Part shown: positions 22,390 through 35,164 of the stretch, piece by piece
Position numbering within the stretch: position 1 is the stretch's first letter
Layout: the number at the start of each line of letters is the position of its first letter
NCBI GenBank assembly: GCA_018343915.1
Contig: JABRWF010000007.1
Coordinates: 2,604,001-2,668,000 of the forward strand
DNA: 64,000 nt
Source: Agroathelia rolfsii
Taxonomy: Eukaryota > Basidiomycota > Agaricomycetes > Amylocorticiales > Amylocorticiaceae
Direction of reading: 5' to 3'
The notes under the pieces: generated by a model
The model's database searches: none
What the model was told of the DNA's origin: nothing
The model's input: only the letters and a program-made list of their open reading frames with translations
Translations under genes and position numbers: made by a program

Positions 22390-25300
22390 TTATGGTTTCC
22401 ATGTAGGTCTTTGAGCATTAGGGCCAGCCTGAAGATCGGCGGTCCTGCTATGGTGAGATGCACGACTCTGTGCGGCACTCCTCAAACTCTCCATAGATGC
22501 ACGTCGGTCTAGTTCCTCGTATCCTTTCACTAGGTCATTAACGCTAATTCTACCACTACGCTTTTCACCGAGTAAAGAAACGGGGGCGGGTCGGGGTGGT
22601 GACGATGGCGGAGGTGAGACATGATTCAATTCCACAAGCCTTTGGGGTGGTTTCCGAGCCTTTGGAATGCGAGACCTTTTCGCTGGGGGCGTAGGAGGGT
22701 GGTGAAGCTTGATAACCTCTTTTAATGGGTGTGAAGAGGTAGAGGGTATATGGACGGGTATATGGATCGGCCTTTGTGATTTCGACAGTATCTCCGGAGG
22801 AGGTAGGGATAGAGGAGCCTCGCCTCGGGGCGGTGGCTTCTTGTTGGATCTGACTGGGAGGCCTGATCGATATTTGACTAGGGTCGGTAGGAGAGATTTG
22901 CTCTTAGGGTTTCCTTGGCGAGTAGCGGTGCGTGAGGTTGGGATTGGGGGTTCAATGGCGGATACAGTTTTAAATGAGGTTACGGATCTATCATCAGCAT
23001 TGACACTGATTGCGTCATCCAAAAGCTGACTATAACGCGACTTTGTGGGAGAGGGCGCAGACATATTTTGGGCGGATACTTCATTCTTCAAGGTAAAGCT
23101 CGCTTTGGGCACGAAGTGGTTGGTAGGTCTCGGAGGGAGATAAGACTTGTCCCCTCTTCCAACTAGGGGTGATAAGTTGAGCATCGTTTCATCAAGATTC
23201 ACGGAGTTGGCATATTCATCAATGTCTGCTTCCTTGCGGAAAGATAAAGCAGGCGTAGGAGGTACGCCACGCCCTGAGCGCTGCTTGTTGAGAAGAGCCT
23301 TAGCACGCTTTCGAAGGTTGGCTCTATAATATTATTTATATAGATGAGCATGAGTTCTGTATAATAACTGGAAAGACACGCGAACACACACCTTATCCAA
23401 TCCGGGCCAAACTCACCCGCATTGGATGGAGCGTCAACTGCATCCAAAAATCGCGTCACGACGGCGTCCAAGTCTACACTATCTGCATCTTCCAGATTGA
23501 ACGAAATGCCAGAAGATGTCCCCGAGCCCTTTGCCACACGCTCATTGGTAAAGCAAGCGTCGAGCACTTTCCAATCGTTTCTTGTCCAAGCTCGCGGTTC
23601 GGCCAAGAGTGTAGGTATAGGAGGACCACGTGGCCGACGACGACCGGATGCAGTGATGGTAGTATTGCCACTCTCAAAATCAAGCATCGAAGGTGGCTCG
23701 CTGAATGCAAAGGAATGGTCGTTTGGTCCATGCAGAAAGGACGCATCCAAATTGAAAGAAGGCAGCTCAACGCTTCTTCGCCAAGCGTGATTTTTTGTAG
23801 GTGACAACATGGCAACTGTATGCTTCTTATTGGGTGAACGCGAACGCGAGCGGGATCGAGAAGATGAACATGGTACGGCTTCAAAATCGGTCTAGGTGAA
23901 GGACGATTACGTGATGCATAATAAAATATAGATAAAAATGTACCTCTGTGAGAATGGCAGTTGCACGAGCTGCTACCTGAGGATCCTGACTGATCACGCT
24001 CAATTCGCCTTCTTCCAGGTCATAATCCCTTTCACTTTCGTTGTCTGCACGATTGACCATGTCTTGCTCCATATCTAAACCTTGTCCCTCCCGTTCGACG
24101 GACTGACGTATGGTGTCTTTGGATATGTTTGCTACATCGAAAAGGTGAGGTATTATTCCAACAGTGGGTGAATCTACGTATGTGCTTAGGTCCGACCGAG
24201 AAGGTAAATGGACACGATTCTCGTTGCGTATCCTGCCTGGCTTCAACGGCACAATAGATACCGGGGGCGGAGGGATTAAAGGGGCACTGGACGATTCATC
24301 ATGGAAAAATCCGAGAGATGTAGTTGAAGCGACTGGCTGAGAAATTTCATATTCATCATCAACAACATTTGAATCGTCACCACCAGCCAAGGATCCTTCG
24401 ACAAAACCCTCATCAGACGCTGTAACAGAATACGAACGACTGGTGGGGGACACAATATTCTGAACAGCTTGGGTGACGTAGTCTGATAGGCGCTTCTCGA
24501 TGTCTTCTTGCGCTGGGACATGGCTCGTTGCCACCGTTTCGGTTCGAGGTGATTGTGGGGATTGAATGGGGATGTCTACTTCCTCGATTTTCGGTGTTTG
24601 ACGATGTACAGATGGGAGATATAAGGCTTCATGGCTCAGATGTCCGAATGTCACTATTTCGACTGACCCTGAAATCAGGTAAACCGCCAAAAAGAGGTTG
24701 GGCGGGTGCTTACGATTATTTGATCCATCCTTACCACCAATAATACTCTCAGCATCTGATTCTACGTGAACGGTGCTTACAAGCGTAGCATTTCGTGCGG
24801 AATCTGGCAGAGTGGCAGGCCCGCGACTGACGTCCCTATCCATGAGGTCATCCTCCGAGCTTGTGCCACCCTCATCATGTTCTTCCGTGGAAATGTTTCG
24901 AATGAACGGACTCGGTGCTCTTGGCGCCTTCCAACGAGTCCTATCTTCTGTAGGAAATTCAGCCGTCTCCGATGAGAATAGGGGCGGGCTTGATGTATCG
25001 GGACCATGAGTGTCAGTCATAGGCATCACCAAGTCTTCCGCAATCTCGCCACCATCACTTGCCTCTGGGTCTGAGACATCCGCAGGTTGATCAAGAGGGT
25101 CGGAGCTCCACCCGTCCGAAATCCTGGCAGGAGCCGGTCTATCTTGAGAGATAAACAATCTTGTATCCAGAATGGGGCGATCAGGAGACGATAAAGAAAA
25201 GACTGGTAACTGAGGCTCCTGCAAAGGGGATGAGACACTGCCCAATGACAATCTTGCTGATGAAGGGCTAGTGCGACGGGAAGACAACGACGGGAAGGGT

Positions 25301-28044
25301 ATCTCCGAGGGGGAACCCCTGATAGAGGACCGTAAAGATAAGATACCTCGCTCTTCGCGTGTAACCTCTTCAAAGTGTGTTTGGGCACTGAACCCGTGCG
25401 TATCAGATCTAGGTTCATGCAACCCTTCAATGTCCTCAGATCCAGAATTTTCGCTGGGCGGTTCCCGAACAGATGTGACATCAGAATAAGATGCGAGACC
25501 ATTCTTCAAGTATATTGCATGAGACTGGTGATCTTGAGGCTCAACGTCTTGTTGAGGGACATTTGCCAAAGCAATAGAAGACGATGCCTCATGTGAGGGG
25601 AAGACACTTTCTCTTCGAAACGCGAAGGAAAGTCTACGTGGGAAATCGTCTTGGTGCAGAGATGAGCTTGGATCAGCGAGGGAGGCCTCGGTTGTTGAAT
25701 CAATCTCATTTATAACAAGATTCGGGGTTTCTACGGACGAAATGTCTACTGGCGTATGTGGCACGCTCTCCTCTAAGAACATTGTAGAGGTATTCGCGAT
25801 GAATTGATTAACAGTACGACGGGTCTCATGGGCGGTCCTGAGCGAAGATCCTGTGTTGGTTATTATGGATGAGCGACGGTGTAGAAAACCCACTGAAGCA
25901 GAAAGGAAGGACTCGGCTGGCGTATGCGACTGGATCGGGAACTGCACCAGTGTTGGATGCAAGAGTTGTAATCGACTCTCTTTGCCTGTATCCAAGTTTT
26001 CATCGGTAGACAAAACGGAGTGATCCGCTGGTACTGTTTGAGGCAGTTCGGCTATATCCGAATTGTGAGGATGGGTATCTTGGTTCTCTAGGATAGGTCG
26101 ATCCGCTTCTGGTGACGCTGGTGTATCGTGGACTAGTATAGGACAGTCAAATTTTGGCATTTAAAGAGACTCAGGCATTAAAGGAACCTTCAACTTGATC
26201 AGCTGACCCCAGGTCGATTTCATTCGAGGTTTCATGCAAATTCGGCGGATTATCAGCCGGTGAAAGTGATCGGGATGGGTGTGGCGGCGAAGATAAGGGA
26301 GCAGGAAGGGTTTCTGGTAATACATCATCCGAGCCAAGAATGTTCGTGGCTTCCCTTGCAAAATCAGGAACGCCAGATGGAGACAGAGCATCAATATCGT
26401 GCTCATAGGGAATATCTGGGGAAGCAGGATCACTAGATGGTGGCAATGCTGCTTCATCTCCAATGGGTGACGAAACAAATGATGATGAGGGAGGGAAGAC
26501 GATAGGTGTCGAGGGTAAATCACGAGTCCCTAACGGAGATATCGAACGCCGAGGCGACGGGAGAGGCACAATCCGCGCCAAAGGGGAAGATGTTTCTGGC
26601 CAAATAATTTCCGGAATGGGTGAGGGCGAGGGCGACGAAAAGGCAGAAAAAGTGCGATGCGACACATGGGGACTGCTTTGATGCTCCGAAATAGTATCAA
26701 CGTCATCATGCGTTTGCGGCAGGGGAGATGGCGATGAGAGCGCATGATCTTGAGGCGCAGCATTATGGACGGGTGAAGACGGTGAACGGTTTAGTGCCGT
26801 AGATAAACTATCAGGTTCTGTATCTCCTTTGAGGGGAAGCGCAGTTGACGGTGTGGATATGTCGGTCTCAAGGAAGGAAGGCAATATAGGTTCGCCTAAT
26901 TGGGGAGAAGAGGGTGATAGCAATGGAGGGTGGTTTGCGTTGCTATGGAGAAGGGGTGGTGCAGATATATCTAGCCCTCGTGGAGAAGGTGAAACGGGCT
27001 CTTCGAGATGAGGGGATAGGGGTAATGATGGGGAAGACAGGATGGGTAGAGTCGGCGAACGTTCGCCCTGGGTCGACTCTAAAAATTCTTGTAACCCATG
27101 GTTTGTGTGTTCTGAGATCATAAAATAAACAAGTCAATCTTGAGGATTGTGGGGTATGGTTGTTCATACTCACTTGTATTGTTGCCATCACTTCCACTAG
27201 GCCCATTTTGTCCAGCGACTGCAAGTGCTCGGCCATGGAATGTATCTTCAATGTGGCTGCCAGTTTCTTCAAATATCTCGCTCGTCAGGTTATCAAGCAT
27301 TTGCTCTTGAAGCTCGGCAAACTCGAGCACGCCATCCTCCTCCACACCTTCATCTTCACTCTCTGGTTGCGTGGGTGAATTAGGCGCGAAAAGTACACTG
27401 GGACCCTCATCAGCTATCGTCCCGATGTTCGTCACATCGTATGAGTTCTCATCATATTCTGGGTCTTCGTGCAGCTCTTCTTGAGGACTCAACGGATGCC
27501 ATTCGCCCCTCTCGTTGCCTTTGCCCTTAGGATTGGAGGATACTGTTGTTTCAATAGATCTACCATTCCTGCATTTCCTGACATATTTGATCCGTTTCCT
27601 CACACGTTTGACGACCTGGCGCACGGGATCTGCAGAGAGCAGTAACGGATCATCGGCCGGTGAGTGTGGTGGTGGCAATGGCCGCGAGAGATCGATACCC
27701 ATAGGCGGCCTTTTCCTGCTCCCATGCGGGGATCCATTGTCGATGTACGAGCCACTAATCTTTCTCTTCCGCATGTTGGGCGAAGCAGCCGTGATTAAAG
27801 ATGCAGGTCTTGGTTTAGGCCTTTCTGTAAGTGAACGAGGGACTATCCCACGTCTCCTATGTGGTGTAGACGGGTAGATAACCTCCATAGGTTTGGTAAG
27901 CTTAGCTCGAGGTGGCTCATAGGGCGTTTGGATTGTAGCATGGCGCTTGATTCTGGGCGTGTGGGTGTCGGTTGATGTTGGAGGTATAAATGCTTTCGAT
28001 GCATCCATCTTAGAAGGACCTGCTTCAAGAGCCTCGAGACTCAT
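22390..28044 (-). CDS. Very large disordered protein, paralogue of the gene at 770-4975
   Basis: Five minus-strand exons (27174-28044, 26188-27111, 23944-26132, 23392-23891, 22390-23333 with the acceptor at 23323) join in register to about 1805 residues. Most is Ser/Pro/Asp/Glu-rich and predicted disordered, with an N-terminal basic region (RKRKISGSY, KRVRKRIKYVRK) suggesting nuclear location. The conserved core matches the 770-4975 gene: DPQVAARATAILTE, EPRAWTRNDWKVLDACF, VDLDAVVTRFLDA, FGPDWIR, VPPTPA, and near the C-terminus LVELNHV and VNDLVKGYEELDRR. The two introns flanking the core match those of the paralogue in place and phase (0 and 2). The short intron at 26133-26187 removes the stop and ATG that would otherwise split the gene. 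Start at 28044 (MSLEALEAG) chosen as the first well-placed ATG; the frame is open further upstream. Function unknown. Confidence 0.8.
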
Positions 28045-28383
28045 TGGGATAGATACATTCCTAAGATGCTTGGAAGAATCAATGGTTGGGTGACGGTAAG
28101 TTGTATCCAGTGAAGTAATACTATACAGCAATATTAATGTAGACTTGGACGTGACGGAAAGAAACACGAATGGTAACAATCACAAGCACAGACAATGTCA
28201 CATCACGTGCCCGCGTCTGTTTCGTATCACGCTATTTGAAGTCACTAATGACGTCTTTCTCCGGCTCGGCGTACTACGTCGACCGTGAGTCCGAAACCCA
28301 TTGAGTCTGCCACTCCCCACTTTCAATTGTAGGAATCACTTGGATAATCAAACTATTAGCTTGCTTTGAAAGTCTCGGATACT
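28045..28383. promoter_or_regulatory. Divergent promoter with a CACGTG site
   Basis: Shared 5' region between the minus-strand gene starting at 28044 and the plus-strand AIG1-like gene at 28384. CACGTG occurs at 28204-28209, in the context CATCACGTG also seen upstream of the paralogous gene at 770-4975. Confidence 0.35.
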
Positions 28384-29231
28384 ATGGGTGCATCCATTCC
28401 AACGATTATATGGCATTTACCTGCCGCAGCAATCATGGCCTATGGATGGAATAGTTTAGACGGCATTGGCATGGATGCACTGGTATGCTCCCAGTTCTCC
28501 TATCATAGTCATCTACGGCCCGTTAACTATATAATCAGATTCGTAATCAAAAGGGCGGATATCTTCAATTTTTAACTATCCAAGGGTAAGGGCATTCCAA
28601 TTGAAAAAAGGACTTCTCGTCAACCTAAAAAAACCAGACTTGCATTGGCGTTCTTATCCAGTGCGCTCTCGATAGTATTAGTGGCACTTCCTGTCGGCTT
28701 CTTAGCCCGTGTAAAGCGGCTTATCCTCCAAATCGCTTTGCCCCTCTCATTTGTCATTTCTTCAATCTATTGGACTTTGCTGCTACTTTTTCCTACTTTG
28801 ATCCTGCAAGCCATGCCTCCTAGTCCTGACGCCCTGACCGGAGCCGACGCAGAGCCTTCCTCGTCTTCTTCCGCCCCTGTAATTGCGCGCATTCCCTTGA
28901 ACGTCGACCTTGCACTTCACCTTGTCCCTGCGGTGACCCTTGTGACGGATTTTTTCTTCTTTCAGCCCAAGTTTGGGGCCAAAGAAGTCAAACGAACACC
29001 TTTATTGCTTGCGGGTTACGCATTGAGTTATGGCATCTGGGTTGAATGGTTGGCAACATATAACCATAGCTGTAGGCTGTCTCTTAATTTGATAATCAAC
29101 TACTCCTGACGTTCCTAGTTCCATACCCCTTCCTATCTGAGAATGTGTTTGCCGTCAGAGTTCTCTGGTACTTGGGTGCATCAGGGATTGCCTTGGTGTC
29201 ATTCTACGGCTTAAATACCATTCATCCATAA
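28384..29231 (+). CDS. AIG1/FAR-17a-type multi-pass membrane protein
   Basis: Four exons (28384-28482, 28539-28585, 28638-29071, 29119-29231) give 230 residues. The layout is five or six hydrophobic helices, as in the androgen-induced gene 1 / FAR-17a family; animal members hydrolyse fatty-acid esters of hydroxy fatty acids through conserved Thr and His residues. Supporting blocks are GGYLQFLTIQG after the first helix, DLALHLVPAVTLVTDFFFFQ with a conserved His, and HSFPYPFLSENVF near the C-terminus. The last intron must be spliced with the GTAGGC donor at 29072 to restore FPYPFL. Likely endomembrane. The fungal substrate is unknown; calling it an esterase is by homology only. Confidence 0.85.
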
Positions 29232-31724
29232 AATCTATACGTGATGGATTGATACGCCTTGTTTTTCCGTGGTGCGTCTTCAGGCCTCATATTTTTGTAT
29301 ATTTTGTGGCAACTGATATTACCATCTACTGTCTTTGCTCAGCATTTATGTTGATATACGGGTATGACAAGAAATCCTCAAATAGAACGGATTTGGTAGA
29401 GGCGCTTTTTAGCACTTGAGATGGTACAGTTACAAATAGAACTCCGATGAACATCATTAACGCCGTCATGTACAACGATGATGCTTCATCCTCGTCAATA
29501 AACCTTTTTTTTACCCTTGAAATTTTGTCGTAGATGTGGGTTAAGATTTGGTATCTACCTATCTCTTTGAACACCCAAATTTTGTCATACAATTCTTCTC
29601 AGTATATTTTACAAAAGCATTGCGCCATTTGTATTTGTGAATACTATCCGTCATAGACGCATTTGAGAAAGCATGACATCGGCCCTGGACCAGACAAAAG
29701 AACTTTTCTGTATTCATTCATCATCAGGATACTGGTGGAGCAAAGACGGAAGTTTCCAGAGTTACAGAGCGATTTCATGCAGAACGAATTATAGCATGCA
29801 GTATTCGCATCATGGCTTGGATTAAGGGCTAAGTGTTGCCAGTGAGCGCTGAGCGCTGAGTACTGAATGGATGGCCAACCCATTCATTAATATGATCAGA
29901 TGTTGCTCAGGGTATCATCTATCTTTTAACTAACTCTACCCAATTCAATCAGATGCACACATGCGCATATAGTCAGGGGTAGGTATTGATGAATGTCGAA
30001 TGATATTTCCAGTGGACTTGTATCATCGATTAGCAATCACTGCACTTTAGGAGACCTTCTTATGATCGATGCAAAACCAATTATAACCCCTCTTAAAGAC
30101 CTCACAACCCGTATGGTATTATCTCGGCGCTGCCCATCACGATGGATTATGAGGGTGGTAACTTGGATTTGTACTTACTGACATGTATTTGGCAATTGCC
30201 TAGCTCTTAGTTTCAAAGGAAAGGCGCTGCCAGGGAAGTAGGGCTCGAAAGTGACATGGTTCAAATACGGAACTAGCGGTAGCCGGCGATTATACGGACA
30301 TACTAATATCAATATCACTAAGGCAGTGTACATTTTGTCTGGACACCAACCAAACCATCGACGGTTACTAAGAATACGACTTTGTGTCTTCCGGTTACTC
30401 CCGTGGGCACTAGCGAGTGCCAAGTGGTCTGATTACATGCGCAGCATCAACGAGAATTTTCCGGCTCAGGCAACCGATCGCCGAGTCGTGCGCAGTATAG
30501 TATACCTTTCCGAGTCTTGAGCCTGAGAGCTTGAGGCCTGAAATCGTGTAGACTCTCACATGTAAAAATGCCTATGCCCCAAGCCATACCGTACTGGTAC
30601 ACTCCACCGCGGCCTGACTGTGCTATGTCGGCAACATGAATATGTGGTCATGACGATTCAGAAGATGTTCTTCGCTATGAAGCACACGGTCATGACAGCA
30701 GCATCATCTATTTATGCATGGACCATTGAATTGCGCTTAGGAATGAATGCGGTTCATAAATCCAGTCTAGCCTGATAGCTTCGGCATCTGTTGTATTCGA
30801 CATCGATTGCATGCACACCAATGGTGATTTGAACAAGTACATTCCAGTCGATTCAAATTTTCTGAAGACGGCGATGGCCACTATCAAAGTACACCATCAT
30901 CCGAAGGAGCAGCCTTCAAATTGCGAATCTCAAAGAACGCTCGAGTGTTGCGCTGGCACGCGCTGGCAGCCTGAGCCTAAGCCGTCTTCGAGCCTCGGTT
31001 GACCCACATTCTCAGGCTGGAGCTAACACTACCCCTGAACTCGGACGCTTCGTCTCGTTTCCTCGGACAACGGAACGAAGGCCGACATATGTTCTGATTT
31101 ACTCCCGGTTCCAATGTCAATAAATTTCTGGTGAGAAAATTGCAGCAACAATAGTCACTTTAGACAGTACTCAAGCTAGACTCACAGAGCACATAGTAAT
31201 TCCCCAGATTCGTAGAAACACTTCTCATCTGGGGTATCTGCTCCAGTATTGATGCTGTGGGATGGGGGCGGGGGCGGGGTGTTATCTTACCCACAGAGAT
31301 GTAGAGCCGGAGTGCAGAACAATGAAGAAAAAAAAAGGGGGTCACAGCCCGTACGAGTAAGAGGGTGGCGAGAAGCACCGGCGAAGGATGAACCAGCTTC
31401 TTCCGGTTCCGCCGCCTAGCCGATCATACCGATCATCAGTACTACATCAGTCTTCAATTTGTCTAAAACATTTGGTCACGCCGCAATGTCGTCATGTTGG
31501 CATGCAGCAGATCTCAATATACTGGGCCCACAACACTTCACCCGTCCGTATTGGAGAGAATCCGGCTCTCCTTACGGGAAACTCTTGGAAAGGCCATGCC
31601 CGAGAGGTTCCGGCCCAAAAATTTACTTTATAAACCAACAATTTTCACCTCCTCTGCCTTTTCTTCTCCCTATTTCATCCATCGCCGCTGATTAACAGAC
31701 CCTCACCCTATCTACTAGCCCATC
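29232..31724. other. Intergenic region, 2.5 kb, with a G-quadruplex motif
   Basis: No supported gene. On the plus strand, 31259-31279 has four G runs of at least three separated by 1-2 bases, a canonical intramolecular G-quadruplex pattern, about 450 bp before the sugar transporter start. Other short open frames lack motifs or intron signals. Confidence 0.4.
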
Positions 31725-33960
31725 ATGGCTCCACGCTCGTCAAAGGCAGCAGTTATCCTCTGCCTCTTCCAGTCTATGGCTGGTCTACTCTTCGGATGGG
31801 AAAACTCATCCACATCTGGACTATACGTCATGCCTCGGTATCAACAACGCTTCGGAACCTGCGATGCTTACAACTCCGATGGATCTTGCAAAAGCTGGTC
31901 TCTGCCCTCACAGAGGCAGAGTATCATTGCGGCCTGCCTTAGTGTAGGCGCATTCTTGGGTGCATTTGGATCAGTGAGTGGTCAAAACGTCATGTCAACG
32001 AATTAAAGACTCTAAGTTTTTTTCTTCTCCTCTCCTTCCTTAAACAGGGTCCTATTTCCACAAGAGTAAGACTAGCTGATCTTTTTAAATAACGCAAATG
32101 AAGTTGATAGCCCCCTCTAGTACGGTCTGCGATTGACATGCCTTGCATTCATTTTTGTTTTCATGGTTGGAATCGCCATCGAATGTTCCGCATTCGACAC
32201 GTACGGTCAAATCTGCGTAGGCAGGTTCCTCACCGGCCTTGGAATTGGTACCACTAGTGGCCTTGTACCCGTCTTTCAGGCTGAAGCTGCTCCCCCTGCT
32301 CTTCGTGGTTTGATTACGGGAAGTTTCCAGCTTTGTGTCACGCTCGGGTAAGCAGTTGGCGTCATAACTATATGAAATGCATCATTTAATCGCACTTATA
32401 TACAGTATTTTCCTTGTCAATTGTGTGACGTATGCCATGTCAAAACACTCGGGTGATATCACTTGGCGTCTTCCTATTGGAATCCAGGTAGACCCCTGTC
32501 CCTTCAATTCATGTACCCATCACATGCCTCATTGACATCATAAACTTAGCTTATTTGGGCTGCCTTGCTCTTCATCGGATTTGCATTGTCCCCCGAGTCT
32601 CCACGTTTCTTGGCCCGCAATAACCGATGGGATGAAGCCCGCATTAGTCTCGCTCGACTCCGCAGCCTTTCTGTCGATGATCCAGAGATTGAATTGGAAA
32701 TGGAGGAAATCACTGTTGCTAAAGAGAAAGAAGACATGCGAGGCAATGCTACGTATGCAGAATGCTTCAGCATGGAGAACAGAATTGCTTTCCGAACCTT
32801 CATTGGCCTCTGTGTTCAAATTGGCCAGCAGGTGACCGGCATTAATTTCTACTTCTCATATGGATCTGTGAGTGCGATCATCCAAAAGTCTCACCAGTGG
32901 TCGAGGAGTCGCTAATCATCCAACTTTTGTGCAGATCTTTGCTCAATATGCTGGCCTCACCAACCCTTGTATGTTTTTTTTTTTTAGGCCTGCTTCATCA
33001 TGGTTTCTGAACCCCGTTGCGCATTTCAGATATTTTCGCGATTATCCTATCTGCTGTAAACGTCATTGCATCGTTCCCCGGTATCTTAGCTGTCGACCGT
33101 CTTGGCCGCCGTACCATCTTACTCTCCGGCGCTCTGTGGATGCTCGTTTCCCAAATCATCGTTGGTGCCGTCTCCATCGCTCTACCTGGCCAAGCGGATG
33201 CTGGCAAAGCCCTGACCGCATTCGTAAGTACAAGCCCTATTTAATGACTTCATGGCTGATGAACATGATTCATGCAGTCTGCTCTTTTCGTCGCCGGCTT
33301 TGCTTACTCGTGGGGTCCAATTGCATGGGTCGTAGCTGCGGAAGTATTCCCATCTCGACTGGCTAACAAGTGCGTTACGATGGCTGCTGCAGCAAACTGG
33401 GGTGAGTTTCTTTGTTTTTGTTTTTGTTTTTTTCTCCGCTGGTGCGGTCCATACTTACTTTTGATGGTAGGTATGAACGCAGTCATTGCGGGCGTCGCTC
33501 CTATCGTTCAAGCGAAAATCCAAACCAAGATCAGTGCGTCATAACAATTTGTATATTCTTGGTAACCAGTGAAGTTAACACTTGATACAATAGCATTTGT
33601 TTGGTCCGGGTTCCTCGCTGCGTCACTCCTGTTTGCATTTTTCTGCATTCCCGAGACTGGTGGATTGTCAATTGAAGAGTAAGTGGGATATCTTTGTGAA
33701 GAAGGGCCAATTCTAACTTACGTGTTCGTTCTCGCAGAATTGATGCACTCTTCATATCGCACACGCCCGCCTGGAGATCCAAGGCGATTCGTAGAACTCA
33801 AGCGCAGGCAGAGGAGCGTGGTCGCGACAAGAATGGCCGCATCTCTGAGCATCATGAGAAGTTGACGTCTTCGGCAACAACGACGGCTCCATCCACTCCC
33901 GCACCCAAGCCTGCGGACGACTCGGCAACGACAAGTGTGGCGGAAAACGTGAATGTATAA
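31725..33960 (+). CDS. MFS sugar transporter (hexose-type sugar porter)
   Basis: Twelve-helix sugar porter of the major facilitator superfamily, plasma membrane. Eleven exons (31725-31973, 32048-32065, 32121-32347, 32406-32487, 32550-32867, 32935-32968, 33030-33223, 33278-33401, 33471-33533, 33594-33678, 33738-33960) give 538 residues. Landmarks: LFGWENSSTSG in helix 1, GRFLTGLGIG, PVFQAEAAPPALRG (variant of the PESPR-linked loop), SPESPRFL, QIGQQVTGINFYFSYG in helix 7, DRLGRR, and PETGGLSIEE after helix 12. QQVTGIN fits hexose carriers. Exon 2 is a microexon of 18 nt encoding GPISTR. The C-terminal cytosolic tail is long, Ala/Thr/Pro-rich and likely disordered. Substrate preference cannot be read from sequence alone. 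Confidence 0.93.
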
Positions 33961-35164
33961 CCAGACGACCACGACGCAATTAAAACTATCTCTGAATTTC
34001 ATGACCATGTACGATTTTTTTAAAAAAAAAAAAAAAAAATGAAGGGAAGAAATCGAAGCACCGCAACACATGCACTACTCATTCTTGGCTGTTTATTTAG
34101 CGAAACGTATCTAGTTTGGATAACTTTCTTCGCTTACATTCAAATTATATACCATCAGTAATATACTAATGAATATTCATTCCTATCATGAATTTCTGGC
34201 GATTGAAATGTCTGACATCAAATGGCCTCAAGTTGACGGTAGAAGAGCCTCAGATAATGCATATATCCGCAGCACCCCGAAGAATGGTCTATACTGACTG
34301 GGAGTAAAAGGTACAGTTCGTTATTTAGTATGAGCTTTAAAGCTAAAGAATTGCTTGTAGACTGTGCGAAGAATCCTCGTAGCCTGAGATGATGAGGATA
34401 CCATGATTACTGTTCTCGCTGGCTTTAGCCCGCTTCCGGCGATCGCCGGCCCGCTCGGCCCGCGTCAATCCCGCAGCTCTCCAAGTCAAGAGCGGTCCCA
34501 TGACCCATTACCACAGGTACAGTACTCAAGAAACCGACGTCGCCATTGCTTGTAAATGCCCAATCGATCTCGATATGAAAATAACCGACCATGATGGATC
34601 TGCAGGCACGTCCTCCGGCGTTTGTTCAATGATGAGATTGGCGCTGAGTGGCGAGAGATCAGATTGGGTTACTAGATTGTAAATACCACCACCATCCCCT
34701 GTTTCCATGCCCGGTGGCCAATACAAATATTAGAATGTTCACAAATGTTTCCTCCGAGTCCCCGCTATTGATGGTAGGTTCACACTGTCCCAGACGGTGA
34801 TGTCTTAGGCGGACTCCAACGAAAGCTCTGCAATTAGGCATAACTATATCATTTACGCTCACTCATCAACATCAATTCAATCAAGTCAAAGAGAGAAACC
34901 AAGCTTAGACATCAAACGGCATTTGACTCTAATCGGAGATACAAAATAATCTATACATCAAGGGAAAAAAGGCGTTTTTAAGAATTGAGAAACAATAAGG
35001 GAAGCGTGACAACAGACATCGAGAGTAGACAAGAAATTACTTGAAAGTTATAGGTTCAGGATCGTGATGTTTGGGTATATAACAACATTGGAGTGGCGAA
35101 GCACAAATCTAAGAAGGTATGATACGAGGGAGGATGGAGTGCCAGAGAGTGAGTGGACCATCAA
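33961..35164. other. Intergenic region between transporter and WSC gene
   Basis: Convergent 3' ends. An A17-type run lies at about 34022-34039, just after the transporter stop. No gene or repeat recognised. Confidence 0.4.

Noticed and set aside
26133..26187. Separate genes starting at ATG near 26160 and ending at a stop near 26171
   Set aside because: A 55-nt GT-AG intron covers both and joins the frames; the conserved core of the paralogue follows downstream.
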